Assembly (NCBI RefSeq): GCF_914271485.1
Contig: NZ_CAJZAG010000013.1
Location: forward strand, 62,001 to 126,000
Length of the DNA stretch: 64,000 bases
Source of the DNA: Cupriavidus pampae
Lineage (GTDB): Bacteria; Pseudomonadota; Gammaproteobacteria; Burkholderiales; Burkholderiaceae
Direction of reading: 5' to 3'
The number at the start of each line of letters is the position of its first letter. Position 1 is the stretch's first letter. A program made the translations under genes and the position numbers. Below, one piece after another: positions 24,799 through 33,453 of the stretch. Under the pieces are notes generated by a model. The model was not told the origin of the DNA. It was given only the letters and a program-made list of their open reading frames with translations, and did not search any database.

Positions 24799-25290
24799 TC
24801 AGTCGGCAAGTTCCGAGTCGGCAAGCTCCGAAGTACGCGGGATGATCACGGCCTGACCGTGCAGTTGGCCGTCGGCATCGAGCAGTTGCCACAGCGTGGC
24901 TTCCTCGATCATGAAACGCTGGCCCGACTTGGTGATGCGAACCCCTTTGTAACCGCTCTCATACCCGAGCGTCTGCACGCGTTCGAGGAAGCGTTGCCGC
25001 TCTTCGCGATTCGGCGCCTCGGCCGATAACCGCGACGGCAATCGCGTAATTTCGTCCCAGTCATAGCCAAAACGCTGCTGGGCGGCAACGTTGCCATAGA
25101 CAAAAACGGGGTCGGGTGCGGTGTTGTGCGCGAGGACGGCAAACGGCGCCTCGGCATAGAGCCACGCCGCACCCTCGGCGGCGCCGAGCTCGATGGGCAC
25201 GAGCGCCTGGCCCAGCAGACGCTGGTAACTCGTGGTGAGCAGACGATGGAAATCGAGATCCTGATAAAGCGGTACGGACGGTGACGACAT
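24799..25290 (-). CDS. MEKHLA domain-containing protein
   Basis: A 163-residue PAS-like protein of the MEKHLA family. Typical stretches are 'APFAVLAHNTAPDPVFVYGNVAAQQRFGYDWDEITRLPSRLSAE' distributed over residues 50-95 and 'KGVRITKSGQRFMIEEATLW'. The fold resembles a small-molecule sensing PAS domain, but no output domain is attached and the function is unknown. The ATG at 25290 begins MSSPSVPLYQD; an earlier in-frame ATG at 25332 would add 14 non-conserved residues. It lies co-directional with and upstream of the AbiEi-like gene. Confidence 0.82.
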   Translation of the reverse strand: MSSPSVPLYQDLDFHRLLTTSYQRLLGQALVPIELGAAEGAAWLYAEAPFAVLAHNTAPDPVFVYGNVAAQQRFGYDWDEITRLPSRLSAEAPNREERQRFLERVQTLGYESGYKGVRITKSGQRFMIEEATLWQLLDADGQLHGQAVIIPRTSELADSELAD

Positions 25291-25557
25291 GTCGGACAGG
25301 CAAGGCAGCAAATGAAGCCCATACCATAGCAAATCTGTCCCCCGTGCACGCGCTGGCAGATCCGCTGCCGTGCGCGGCGCTCACCGATCGTGCGAATGCA
25401 ATAACGCACAACGCCGCCGCTCTTGGCCAACAAGCGGCCAACAAGCGCGCCACGCTGACGACAGTGTCAGACAAACGCTGATCCCGTTAGAGGGCGCGCT
25501 TGCCTAAAAATCCGTTATGGCGTCCGCGGAGGCGCCCCTAGAACAAGGAGCGGATTC

Positions 25558-25791
25558 ATGGCCAGAAATTATCAGGTCGTCTTCAACGACGGCCAGTGGG
25601 ATCTGCGCGTGGACGGCGTGCCACGCGCGATCAGCCGCCACAAGTCGCGAGAGGAAGCCATTCGCGTCGGTACGGCGGCGGCCGAACGTCTCAAGGTCCA
25701 ACTCACCATCGAGGCTGACGACGAGGGCGAAGCGACTGTCACCCCCGCTGCGGACGAAGACACCGCGCCACCGTCGCTGGCGGTGGCCTGA
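25558..25791 (+). CDS. DUF2188 domain-containing small protein
   Basis: A 77-residue protein whose first ~55 residues (NYQVVFNDGQWDLRVDG...SRHKSREEAIRVGTAAAERLKVQLTIEADDEGE) match the DUF2188 pattern of a small beta-alpha fold. An acidic tail follows. An AAGGAG ribosome site precedes the ATG. It is the first of a run of small accessory genes. Function is unknown; such proteins often occur with stress- or stationary-phase genes. Confidence 0.75.
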   Translation: MARNYQVVFNDGQWDLRVDGVPRAISRHKSREEAIRVGTAAAERLKVQLTIEADDEGEATVTPAADEDTAPPSLAVA

Positions 25792-25812
25792 CGGGGGGCC
25801 GGGCCCCCTTAC

Positions 25813-26040
25813 TCAAGAATTGTTCTCCACTGGCGGTGCGTCGGGATCGCGCTCGCCGACAACGGGTGCGATCTCGCCCTTGCTCTCGCGTTGCGACGAA
25901 GCATCGCGCGGCTCATCGCTACGCGGTTTGTCATCCGCGCCGTTCGGGGACGCCTGAGCGCCTTCACTCTGGGGTTCACCATGTGAGCGGCGTCGATCGC
26001 GATTGCGACGACGACGCGTGCCTGCGTAGGCGAAAGGCAT
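25813..26040 (-). CDS. Small basic/acidic hypothetical protein
   Basis: A 75-residue protein with an Arg-rich N-terminus (TRRRRNRDRRRSH) and an acidic, Ser/Pro/Asp-rich remainder. It looks disordered, with no membrane segment. A GGGAG ribosome site stands just upstream of the ATG, and it is convergent with the DUF2188 gene. I do not recognise a family; the Arg-rich start could bind nucleic acid, but that is a guess. It may also be a non-functional reading frame. Confidence 0.5.
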   Translation of the reverse strand: MPFAYAGTRRRRNRDRRRSHGEPQSEGAQASPNGADDKPRSDEPRDASSQRESKGEIAPVVGERDPDAPPVENNS

Positions 26041-26128
26041 GTGATCTCCCGATGCGTGTCATGTTATTCGGCTTTGGAGCGGTTCACCCTCGCGCGCGAC
26101 ATGCGCGAGGGCGTCATTCAGGCTACGA

Positions 26129-27283
26129 TCAGATTGAAGATTTGGTCGGCGTGGTGGTTCCCGGTTGGCCAGGTTGCGTGCCAGTCCCGGCCGCAGGCTT
26201 GGTGCCACTGCTGCCCGCTTCGAGCCGATTGCCCTGGCCCTGCGTCTCGCGTTGCACGCGCAGCTCGTTCTGTACCTCCTTCACGCCGAACACGTCGTCG
26301 GCCATATCCTCGATGCGGTACTTCTGCATGCGATCCGGCACGGTACCGGTCAGCGTGACGACGCCGCTGGCGACATTGACCTCGACATCGTGCACATCGA
26401 GCCGGCCGCTATGCGTCAGACGTTCGCAGAGGTCCTCGCGAATCCGTTCGTCCGAGCGTATGTAGCCCTTGGGCGCCACGCGTTGCTGCCGTGTCGTGGC
26501 CAAACCTCCCGCACCCCTATCTCCGCGATTCGATTCGCCCCGGTAGGTCCGCTGCTGTCCTTCATAGCCACCGTAGCCGCTGGAACTCAACCGGTTGCGC
26601 TCGTTGGCGCCAGTGAATTGCTCGTAAGCGCGCTCGTCGTCGCCGCGGCCGCTGTAATGTTGGCCCAGACCGTTTTGGCCCTGACCGCCACGGCTTTCCT
26701 GCATGCCACCACGATAGCCACCGCTAAAGCCGCCGCTGGGACCGCCATTGGGGCCACCGCGTGCGAAGCCCTGCTGGCTACGCGCCTCATCACGCGAACT
26801 CACCAGCGTGTCGCGATCGAAGTCGCTGCCGTAGTCACTGACGCCGTAGCCACCGCGATAGTGTGTGCGCATATCGGGCCGTTGCTGGCCGCCGCCTTCG
26901 CTGCCCCAAGGCGCTTCACCACGATTGCGCTCGGGACCCTGCCCGCTTTCCCGTCCGTACATGTTTTCACGGCCGCCTTCGTCCCATGCCTCTCGACCGC
27001 GCTGGCCCTGATGCCAGTCTCCCCATTGCTCCCGCTCGCTGCTGCGGCCTTCACGCTGGCCAGCATCCCAGTCCGAGCCGCCGCCCTGCTGCCGCGCGGC
27101 ACCTTGCCAGTTGCTATCGCTGCCGCCGGGCTGACGTTGAGAGGAGAGCCAGCCGCCGCTGTCGGCCTGCTGTTGGCGTTGCCCGCCATGCGGCCAGCTA
27201 TCGCGGCGCGGGGTGTCACTCGAGTTGCGATCGTCGTCGCGATCGCTGCCGTATCCGCTGTCCCTGTTGTTACCTTGGTTCAT
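26129..27283 (-). CDS. BON-domain protein with long disordered Gly/Arg/Gln-rich N-terminus
   Basis: A 384-residue protein. Residues 1-~260 are low complexity (Gly, Arg, Gln, Asp, Ser) with repeated SxW/GGxxG motifs. A BON domain follows (about 275-345, YIRSDERIREDLCERLTHSG, VNVASGVVTLTGTVPDR, RIEDMADDVFGVKEVQNEL), then a Pro/Thr/Gly tail. BON domains bind lipids and occur in envelope-stress proteins. No signal peptide is visible, which is unusual for periplasmic BON proteins. The ATG at 27283 follows GGAGG. A paralogue lies at 30863-31639. Confidence 0.8.
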   Translation of the reverse strand: MNQGNNRDSGYGSDRDDDRNSSDTPRRDSWPHGGQRQQQADSGGWLSSQRQPGGSDSNWQGAARQQGGGSDWDAGQREGRSSEREQWGDWHQGQRGREAWDEGGRENMYGRESGQGPERNRGEAPWGSEGGGQQRPDMRTHYRGGYGVSDYGSDFDRDTLVSSRDEARSQQGFARGGPNGGPSGGFSGGYRGGMQESRGGQGQNGLGQHYSGRGDDERAYEQFTGANERNRLSSSGYGGYEGQQRTYRGESNRGDRGAGGLATTRQQRVAPKGYIRSDERIREDLCERLTHSGRLDVHDVEVNVASGVVTLTGTVPDRMQKYRIEDMADDVFGVKEVQNELRVQRETQGQGNRLEAGSSGTKPAAGTGTQPGQPGTTTPTKSSI

Positions 27284-27603
27284 GAGAGCCTCCGGTTGCG
27301 TTCGGTTGGTGCGTGGATGCATCGAACGCAAGTTCCATACCCCGGCGACGCAGGCCCGATTCCACTACCGCACGCGTCTTAGTGTGCGCACCACGGCCAT
27401 GCGAGATGCGCCGCGCGGGCCGCGTTTTTACATCGGCCATATAAAAGCTGCATGCCGTCGCCACCACGCGCCCGCCGCGTGCACGACTGTAGTCAGCGTC
27501 CTACATCGGTTTCAGGCATCGCCCTCGTGCTGGCGAACAGGTGCGGCACGTATCGTGGAATCACTGCCAACACGCTTGTTCCCTTGACTGTCAGGAGACC
27601 CAC
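27284..27603. other. Non-coding gap between divergent BON and secreted-protein genes
   Basis: This stretch of about 320 bases has no convincing gene. It carries the start regions of the divergent BON gene (ribosome site GGAGG at its left end) and of the small secreted protein at its right end. No clear operator or promoter could be singled out. Confidence 0.6.
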
Positions 27604-27927
27604 ATGAAACGCACTCTCGCCACCACAGCCCTCGCGGTCAGCGCTTTGTTCTGCCTGCCCGCCCTCGCGCAGCAGTCTCCCTCGCGCACAGAACCGAACC
27701 CGTCCAATCCGCCGATCGAGGGCCCCGCGGCAAATCGCGGCACCAGCGCTGGCGTACCGGGCAATCTCACCAACCGTGCCGATGGCTCGTCGCAGACGAC
27801 CAGCAAGCCGAAGAACACCGGGGACCGCGCCAAGAAGCCACGTCAGCAGAGCGCGGCGCCGTACTCCACTGCCGACGCGCCTTCGGGCCCGAAGGGCGAC
27901 TCGCCTGACCCGGCACCGAAGAACTAG
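27604..27927 (+). CDS. Small secreted Pro/Ser/Lys-rich hypothetical protein
   Basis: A 107-residue protein with a clear signal peptide (MKRTLATTALAVSALFCLPALAQQ, cleavage near ALA-QQ). The mature part is low complexity, with Pro, Ser, Asn, Lys and repeated 'P..PP' and 'KPKNTGDRAKKPRQQ' stretches. It is likely periplasmic and disordered. An AGGAGA ribosome site precedes the ATG and a strong terminator follows. No family is recognised. Proteins of this kind are common in Cupriavidus and Burkholderia accessory regions. Confidence 0.7.
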   Translation: MKRTLATTALAVSALFCLPALAQQSPSRTEPNPSNPPIEGPAANRGTSAGVPGNLTNRADGSSQTTSKPKNTGDRAKKPRQQSAAPYSTADAPSGPKGDSPDPAPKN

Positions 27928-27951
27928 TCATTGCGCGTGATCGCTGAACGT

Positions 27952-27984
27952 AAAAATCGCCCGCCTCGCGGGCGATTTTTTCTT
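27952..27984. terminator. Rho-independent terminator
   Basis: A 13-base stem AAAAATCGCCCGC with a CTC loop and GCGGGCGATTTTT, followed by TTCTT. It ends the small secreted-protein gene and could work in both directions. Confidence 0.9.
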
Positions 27985-28058
27985 CGATACATGTCGCACC
28001 CCGCGCACACGGCACACGACTTGCTCCATCCCAACGATGACCACCCGATGGAGAAGAC

Positions 28059-28508
28059 ATGAAAACAACCTGGGTCCTTATTGCCGACGAGGCCATTGCG
28101 CGCATCATTGCGTACGGCAAGTCAAGAACGCTGGAGCCGGTGGAAGAAATCACCGACCCCGATGCGCATGCCGAAGGTGCGGAAATGCGTCGCGACGCCT
28201 ATGGCCGTCGTGCGGCAGGAGGTGGTCAGGGCAGTACGCAGGCTGGCGCCACCGCATCGGCTGCGAACGACCAGATGCATCAACATGCGGAAGTGTTCGC
28301 GAAACGCGTGGCCGATGTCCTTGGACAGGCACAGCAACAATCGCGCATGGACGCCCTTATCATCGTGGCGCCACCGCGCTTTCTCGGCCTGCTGCGCAAG
28401 GCATTGCCAAAGAATGCGGCGAACATCGTACAGACGGAACTGGATAAGGACTTCGTCCACTTCACCAATGACGATATTCACGAGCGGCTTCGCGAATATC
28501 TGAGATAA
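28059..28508 (+). CDS. Host attachment protein family member
   Basis: A 149-residue protein matching the Host_attach (protein required for attachment to host cells) family. It starts MKTTWVLIADEAIARII, has a Gly/Ala/Gln linker around 55-75, and ends with 'MDALIIVAPPRFLGLLRKAL' and 'TELDKDFVHFTNDDIHERLREYL'. The core resembles eRF1-domain-2-like folds. The family was named from attachment phenotypes, but many members are simply stress-induced and of unknown biochemistry. The ATG lies after a GGAGAAG ribosome site. It belongs to the accessory block of stress-type genes. Confidence 0.85.
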   Translation: MKTTWVLIADEAIARIIAYGKSRTLEPVEEITDPDAHAEGAEMRRDAYGRRAAGGGQGSTQAGATASAANDQMHQHAEVFAKRVADVLGQAQQQSRMDALIIVAPPRFLGLLRKALPKNAANIVQTELDKDFVHFTNDDIHERLREYLR

Positions 28509-28534
28509 ATAAAAAGATTGTCTGGCGTGTCATG

Positions 28535-28556
28535 GGGGCGCCCGACGCGCCCCTTT
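28535..28556 (+). terminator. Weak rho-independent terminator
   Basis: A stem GGGGCGC with a 5-base loop and GCGCCCC, followed by TTT, lies 26 bases after the host-attachment-family gene. Confidence 0.6.
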
Positions 28557-28594
28557 GTCACCTACATTAGAAACTCGCGAATCCGGAGGTTCTC

Positions 28595-29122
28595 ATGGAA
28601 GCCCTGCGTTCCTCGCTGACACGGTTAAGCCAACTGGCACAGTCCTGCGCGGAGGCCCTCTCGGGCGCGGCCGCCGCAGCCTCCGACCCGCAGGCGCGGG
28701 CGGTCCTCGGTCATCGGGCCAATATGCAGCGCTGTGCCGCGGGGGAACTCGCGACGCGTGCGTGCGCGTGCGACGACGCGTCTCGTGCAGGGGAAGGCTC
28801 CGGCGGAAGCGACACCGGGGCGTCACAGCATCGCCGTGACATCGCGGCCGCCGCGCCGCCCGCCGATACGAGCGAAATCGCGCGTCTGCGCCACGCTGCC
28901 CAGCAAGTCGCGCGCGCCGCCGCCGCATATGGCTCTGTCATGCGCGATCCGTTGCCGGACCCCGAACTGCGCCTGCTGCTCGCGCACTACTATCGCGGTG
29001 CCACGGAACTGCAACGCATGCTCGAGTTCCGCGTAGCCGAGTTCACGCCCTCACGTCAGGGCAACGGTAGCAGTGCCAGTACCGGTCGCAGAGGTAGCGG
29101 CCACGAGGCCACGCACCGCTGA
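28595..29122 (+). CDS. Helical hypothetical protein
   Basis: A 175-residue, Ala-rich protein predicted to be mostly alpha-helical. The pieces 'MEALRSSLTRLSQLAQSCAEAL' and 'DPELRLLLAHYYRGATELQRMLEFRV' suggest a ferritin-like or four-helix bundle, split by a Gly/Ser-rich middle. It has four cysteines (residues 18, 47, 57, 59) but no signal peptide or membrane segment. A GGAGG-type ribosome site sits before the ATG. No family can be named with confidence; similarity to DUF2383-type bundles is only suspected. Confidence 0.6.
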   Translation: MEALRSSLTRLSQLAQSCAEALSGAAAAASDPQARAVLGHRANMQRCAAGELATRACACDDASRAGEGSGGSDTGASQHRRDIAAAAPPADTSEIARLRHAAQQVARAAAAYGSVMRDPLPDPELRLLLAHYYRGATELQRMLEFRVAEFTPSRQGNGSSASTGRRGSGHEATHR

Positions 29123-29131
29123 CGCGCGCAA

Positions 29132-29719
29132 TCAACCATCGACGCGAGCCCCGGCCAGTTTGCGCGGCGCGCGCTGGCCCGCGCGCAGGCATCGTATGAA
29201 CTCCTCCGCATACGGCACCACGCCCAGCACCAGTGCCGCCCCGAGTACCCCAGCCTGTACCGTACCCGGCAGCGGATGGCGTTTCAGTTCCAGCGTGAAG
29301 CGCGCCACCTCGTCGCCCGCACCAAACAGCGCGAGGAATTGTCCCCAATAGGCCAGCGCCAGCATGCCAATGGCCGTCAGTGGCAACACCTCCAGCAGGC
29401 TATGCATGTGCTGCTCGAGCGGCCGAATCTCACGGTGCGTGCTCGCGTATTGCACGTCCACCCAGGCCGTGACCGCATGAATGACCAGGATTGCCAGCAT
29501 CACCGCAAAGAGCGCGGCATTCACCTCGAAGAACAGCACCAGCAACAAAGGCAGGCCGATCTCGACCAGCATCATGGCGTGGAGCGCGGACTCCAGCGCG
29601 CCCGAGTTGCGCTCGATATGCGTGCGACGATGGCACCACCAGTCACCGAGTCCCGCCGCCAGCCATAGCGGCACCAGCACGACCAGCAGCAACCATCGGA
29701 CCGGTTCCTGGATATCCAT
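29132..29719 (-). CDS. Polytopic membrane protein of unknown function
   Basis: A 195-residue inner-membrane protein with about five hydrophobic segments (near 9-29, 48-66, 70-88, 115-135, 155-178). Conserved-looking polar positions include GDWWCHRRTHIE, a His-Thr-Asp trio in 'HAVTAWVDVQYA', and REIRPLEQHMHSLLE. The histidine distribution hints at a metal site but no known family was identified. The ATG at 29719 follows an AAAGGA ribosome site. It lies 11 bases after the secreted protein gene and likely shares its transcript. Confidence 0.65.
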   Translation of the reverse strand: MDIQEPVRWLLLVVLVPLWLAAGLGDWWCHRRTHIERNSGALESALHAMMLVEIGLPLLLVLFFEVNAALFAVMLAILVIHAVTAWVDVQYASTHREIRPLEQHMHSLLEVLPLTAIGMLALAYWGQFLALFGAGDEVARFTLELKRHPLPGTVQAGVLGAALVLGVVPYAEEFIRCLRAGQRAPRKLAGARVDG

Positions 29720-29730
29720 CGTCAATCCTT

Positions 29731-30243
29731 TCAAGCCTGCCGTTGCGCCGTCAATTCCAGCTGCGGCTGATACGGACGGATCACCAGCGCGACGAAATCT
29801 TCGTCACCCGGTGCGACCACTGCGTAGACCAGTCCCGACATCACGAGTGCCACTTCGCTGAGTTGCGCTGAAATCCGTGCGGCGATGAAGTGCTGCAACA
29901 GATTCGGGTCCGCCGATTCATCGATCGCGCGCGCGGTGGTGGAGATGGTCTCGAGACAACGCTCCACGGCCTGACAGACCACGACGACCTCATTGAGCGC
30001 GTGCCCGGTAGTGGCTGCGCGCACGAGGACGGATACGCCCGAACTCGGCATCGCGCGGTGCCAGCCCGACTTGACGCGGAAGTCCGGCAACGCCAGCCCC
30101 GCGCCATCCTTCTGCGCAATCACATTGAACTGATGCACGAAATCACGCGGACTGATCGACAGCAACTGTTTCTCTACCGGTGTAGAGGACACCGCTACCG
30201 ACGATGCAAGACTCAGTGTGACGAGGATGCCGGCCAGGTTCAT
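29731..30243 (-). CDS. Secreted hypothetical protein
   Basis: A 170-residue protein with a signal peptide (MNLAGILVTLSLASSVAVSS). The mature domain has alternating hydrophobic and polar residues, 'ALPDFRVKSGWHRAMPSSGVSVLVRA' and two cysteines (CQAVERC) that may form a disulfide. No lipobox is seen, so it is probably periplasmic. It is the promoter-proximal gene of a two-gene unit with the polytopic membrane protein. Family and function are unknown. Confidence 0.65.
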   Translation of the reverse strand: MNLAGILVTLSLASSVAVSSTPVEKQLLSISPRDFVHQFNVIAQKDGAGLALPDFRVKSGWHRAMPSSGVSVLVRAATTGHALNEVVVVCQAVERCLETISTTARAIDESADPNLLQHFIAARISAQLSEVALVMSGLVYAVVAPGDEDFVALVIRPYQPQLELTAQRQA

Positions 30244-30400
30244 CGTTCCCTCCCAATGCCTGGGGATGCCGCAGCAAGTGCCATTCCAGCCCCGTCGCTT
30301 TGATCATAGGCGGCGCCTTGCGTAAGTGGAAACCCTGAACGGTGCCCGCAGTCTATCCTGCATGGATGACGTATCAATCGAACACGCAGGAGTCTGACAG

Positions 30401-30415
30401 TGGCATGCAACTTGC
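30401..30415 (+). promoter_or_regulatory. Candidate sigma-54 promoter for the small acidic protein
   Basis: TGGCATGCAACTTGC matches the RpoN consensus (TGGCAYR-N4-TTGC) with the GG and GC separated by exactly 10 bases. Transcription would begin near 30427 and reach the acidic protein start at 30461. Confidence 0.6.
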
Positions 30416-30460
30416 CGCGTGCGAGATTCGGAACGAATCGACGATCCCAAGGAGACCGCC

Positions 30461-30787
30461 ATGAGCAAGCATCAACGCCACGTACCTTCCGCCGACGATA
30501 CCGGTGCGAGCGATCCGGACAGCATCCCCAGCACACTCGATCCGAATCTCGATACCGACACCTTTGACCTCGACGACGGGCTCGATGAACTGGCGCGTGA
30601 AGGGCACGATCCGGTCGAGCAGGACAACCCCGAAGACGAGATCTACGCGGACGTGCAACGCGCGGCGGAAGCGATGCCTGTGGATACCCCTGCCGATCGC
30701 GCCGACCAGACCGACAAGCGCATGGAACGCCCACCGCGCCCGGACCTGAACCTTGACGACGACGAGGACGACGAGCTCGAGGTATGA
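30461..30787 (+). CDS. Small highly acidic hypothetical protein
   Basis: A 108-residue protein rich in Asp and Glu, including an almost uninterrupted acidic tail (LNLDDDEDDELEV). It has no signal peptide, membrane segment or cysteine, and is probably disordered. An AAGGAG ribosome site sits 6 bases before the ATG. A strong GC hairpin follows, and a sigma-54-like promoter precedes. Function is unknown; a chaperone-like or nucleic-acid-mimic role is possible but unsupported. Confidence 0.65.
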   Translation: MSKHQRHVPSADDTGASDPDSIPSTLDPNLDTDTFDLDDGLDELAREGHDPVEQDNPEDEIYADVQRAAEAMPVDTPADRADQTDKRMERPPRPDLNLDDDEDDELEV

Positions 30788-30790
30788 ATG

Positions 30791-30817
30791 AAAACGGCCC
30801 TCCCGAGGGAGGGCCGT
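30791..30817 (-). terminator. Terminator shared by the acidic-protein and BON genes
   Basis: An 11-base stem ACGGCCCTCCC / GGGAGGGCCGT with a GA loop. On the minus strand it is followed by TTTT, so it best terminates the BON paralogue that ends at 30863. Confidence 0.75.
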
Positions 30818-30862
30818 CGAGCCGCATCAGAAAGCGCCATAAGGAAGCGCTATACGGAAGCG

Positions 30863-31639
30863 TTATTCCGATGCAAGCACGCCGTACGGGCGCACGTGAA
30901 GATGGTTGACGACATCGGACACGCCAAAGGTGTCATCGGCAATATCTTCGATTTCGTACTTGGTACGGCGATCGTTGACGTGGCCTTCCAGCGTGACGAC
31001 GCTCGCCTGCACGCTGACCGTGACCTCGCTCACGTCGAGGTGCTCCCGATGCGTGAGACGCTCGCAGACGTCCTCGCGTAAACGTTCGTCGCTACGCGTG
31101 TAGTTCTTCGGACCCACGCGTCGCTGCCCGCCCTGGCTCGGTCTTCCGTATTGGCTGCTGTACGCGTCGGCGGCCGGGTTACGCGATTGGCCGCCATATG
31201 GGCGCGAACCGGCACCGAGTTCCCAATCGCGTTGATCGTTGCGCTGGCCGTTGCCACCCGCCGCGCCCGGTGTCGTGCCACGCAGGTCTCGCTGCGCGCG
31301 CGTGCCCGCGTTGTAACCGTCCTCGTAACCGCTGCTATAGGCACTGACATAGCCCGGTGCGTGCGGTGATTCCTGACGCGGGTAGTCGGGTTCGGAACGG
31401 CCGGGATAATAAACCGTGCCACCCTGCCGGCGTGCGCCCTGCTGCTGGGTTACGCCCTGCTGCTGATTGTCATAAGGATGACGCTCGCGGCCATTGCCGT
31501 AGCGGCCATCGGAAAGGTCACGACGGCGCCATTCGCGCTCACCGCCCGGCACATTGCCGTAACCTTCTTCGGTACCGCCGTAACGCTGGTCGGGGCGGCC
31601 GCGACGGCCGTAGTCGTTGGGATCGTTGGGTCGAGTCAT
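30863..31639 (-). CDS. BON-domain protein, shorter paralogue
   Basis: A 258-residue protein with a Gly/Arg/Gln/Tyr-rich disordered N-terminus (1-~175) and a C-terminal BON domain (YTRSDERLREDVCERLTHRE, VSVQASVVTLEGHVNDRR, EIEDIADDTFGVSDVVNHL). The BON region closely resembles that of the protein at 26129-27283 (shared SDER(L/I)RED(V/L)CERLTH and ADD(T/V)FGV), so the two are likely paralogues in one accessory block. No signal peptide is present. The ATG at 31639 follows a strong AGGAGGAG ribosome site. Confidence 0.8.
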   Translation of the reverse strand: MTRPNDPNDYGRRGRPDQRYGGTEEGYGNVPGGEREWRRRDLSDGRYGNGRERHPYDNQQQGVTQQQGARRQGGTVYYPGRSEPDYPRQESPHAPGYVSAYSSGYEDGYNAGTRAQRDLRGTTPGAAGGNGQRNDQRDWELGAGSRPYGGQSRNPAADAYSSQYGRPSQGGQRRVGPKNYTRSDERLREDVCERLTHREHLDVSEVTVSVQASVVTLEGHVNDRRTKYEIEDIADDTFGVSDVVNHLHVRPYGVLASE

Positions 31640-31808
31640 GGATGTGCTCCTCCTGTTATCGGAATGAACACCCCATGTACGGCAAGTTTCGTACCGGCAC
31701 GCATGTCGCCATGTCGCGAAGCCAACGCCACAATGCGCGTGCAGTTTCTACATCCGATACGTGCAAAGGAACGTACCGACAAACGTACCGACGAACGTAG
31801 CGAACCTC

Positions 31809-33173
31809 TTATTTGCCTGCCGTCTGCACGGCCGCGCCCTCGCTTTCCGAGGTAATCAACCGCAGACCGCTGGCAATGGCCGCGACGCCCGCGAAACCGG
31901 CACCCAGCGCCAGCGCAAGCGTGGGACCATGATCGCCGGCCAGGCCGAACGACAACGCCACCAATCCGGCGCCGGTCGCCTGACCCAGCAGACGCGCGGT
32001 CGCGATCACGCCACTGGCACCGCCGGCTCGCTCGCGCGGTGCGCTCGACATCAGCGCCTTGAGGTTGGGCGACTGGAAGAAGCCGAAGCCCGCACCGCAG
32101 ATCGACATGCGAATGCCGATATCGAGCGCGCTCGCGTCCACCGGCATCATCGCCAGCGAGGCCATGCCCGCGCACATCACGGCCAGGCCGACGCCACCCA
32201 GCAGGCCGGGCGGATAGCGATCGGACATGCGGCCCGCGATCGGCGCCATCAGCGCCACCACAACCGACCACGGCGTCATCAGGAAACCAGTCTCCACCGG
32301 ATTACGGCCGAGCACGTGTTCGAAATAGAACGGCAGCGAGACAAACGCGAGACCCTGTGCCGCGAACGAGCAGATCGCGGTCAGCGTCGACAGCGCGAAC
32401 ATCTTGCGCTTGAACAGATCCACCGGCAGCATCGGCGCCGGATGGCCGCGCTCGCGGCGCAGCAGCAGGATCAGGGCCACGACAAACACCGCGGCGGCGA
32501 TGGCCACGTGTTCAGTCGGCGCGCGTTGCACGCCCTCGCCCAGCGCGAAGATCAGCGAGGCGAAGGTAATCACGTTGAGAATCGCGGCAACCGGATCAAA
32601 GCCATGCTGGCTGCGCGGCGTCTGCGGCAGCGACTTCCACGCGATGGTCATCGCCAGCAGACCGATCGGCAGATTCACCGCGAACAGCCATTGCCACGGC
32701 CCCATCGACAGGATGATCGAGGCCACGGTGGGACCCACCGCGAATGACACGCCAACCACCAGCGCATTCAGCCCGAGCCCTCGACCCATGCGGTGCGGCG
32801 GAAAGATCGCGCCGATCAGCGCCGCGTTGACGCTCATGACCGCAGCCGCGCCAATGCCCTGCAGCACGCGCGCGGCGGCCAGCGACGGCAGCGACCAGGC
32901 CATCGCGCAGACCACCGACGACAGAATGAACACCACGAGCCCGGCCAGATACACACGGCGATGGCCAACCTTGCCGCCGAGCGCCGCGAACGGCAGCAGC
33001 GTCGCCACCATTGCCAGCTGATACGCATTGATGATCCAGACCGACGCCGCGGGCGTGGCATGGATATCAGCGGCAATGGCGGGCAGCGCGGTATTGGCGA
33101 TGGCGGTATCGAGCGTGGCCAGCGAGACCGCGATCATGATGGCCGCCATACCGCGCTTCTCGCGCGCGGTCAT
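31809..33173 (-). CDS. DHA2-type MFS drug exporter
   Basis: A major facilitator of the 14-helix DHA2 group (EmrB/QacA-like) pumping toxic compounds with the proton gradient. Features include 'LDTAIANTALPAIA', 'VWIINAYQLAMVATLLPFAALGGKVGHRR' and 'RVLQGIGAAAVMSVNAALIG' spread along the N-terminal half. The end at 33173 uses the ATG that begins MTAREKRG, giving 454 residues. The frame stays open upstream to a TTG at 33335 (508 residues), which would add a Pro/Ala-rich leader; the true start is uncertain. It is followed upstream by a co-directional LysR gene that may control it. Confidence 0.85.
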   Translation of the reverse strand: MTAREKRGMAAIMIAVSLATLDTAIANTALPAIAADIHATPAASVWIINAYQLAMVATLLPFAALGGKVGHRRVYLAGLVVFILSSVVCAMAWSLPSLAAARVLQGIGAAAVMSVNAALIGAIFPPHRMGRGLGLNALVVGVSFAVGPTVASIILSMGPWQWLFAVNLPIGLLAMTIAWKSLPQTPRSQHGFDPVAAILNVITFASLIFALGEGVQRAPTEHVAIAAAVFVVALILLLRRERGHPAPMLPVDLFKRKMFALSTLTAICSFAAQGLAFVSLPFYFEHVLGRNPVETGFLMTPWSVVVALMAPIAGRMSDRYPPGLLGGVGLAVMCAGMASLAMMPVDASALDIGIRMSICGAGFGFFQSPNLKALMSSAPRERAGGASGVIATARLLGQATGAGLVALSFGLAGDHGPTLALALGAGFAGVAAIASGLRLITSESEGAAVQTAGK

Positions 33174-33453
33174 CGGCCTATCGTCGGGAGCGTTGGGGGC
33201 GTTGGGGGCGGGCGTAGCGGCGGCGGGGCTGGCGGTCTTCTGCACGATGGTGGTGTCGTAGGCGGTGGAAGCACGTAAATGCGGTTGGAAAATCCGTTGT
33301 CGGGTCAACGATTCCAAGACCGAAAGATACGTCAAATTTCGCCACCGTGCAGGAGTGACCTTCGAGAATGGCCAGCGAAGGGGCCGGGGTGGCCAGAAAT
33401 GCCATCAAACAGCGCAAGTTCGCCGCCCTTTTGACGCCAAACCTGCCCAAACG

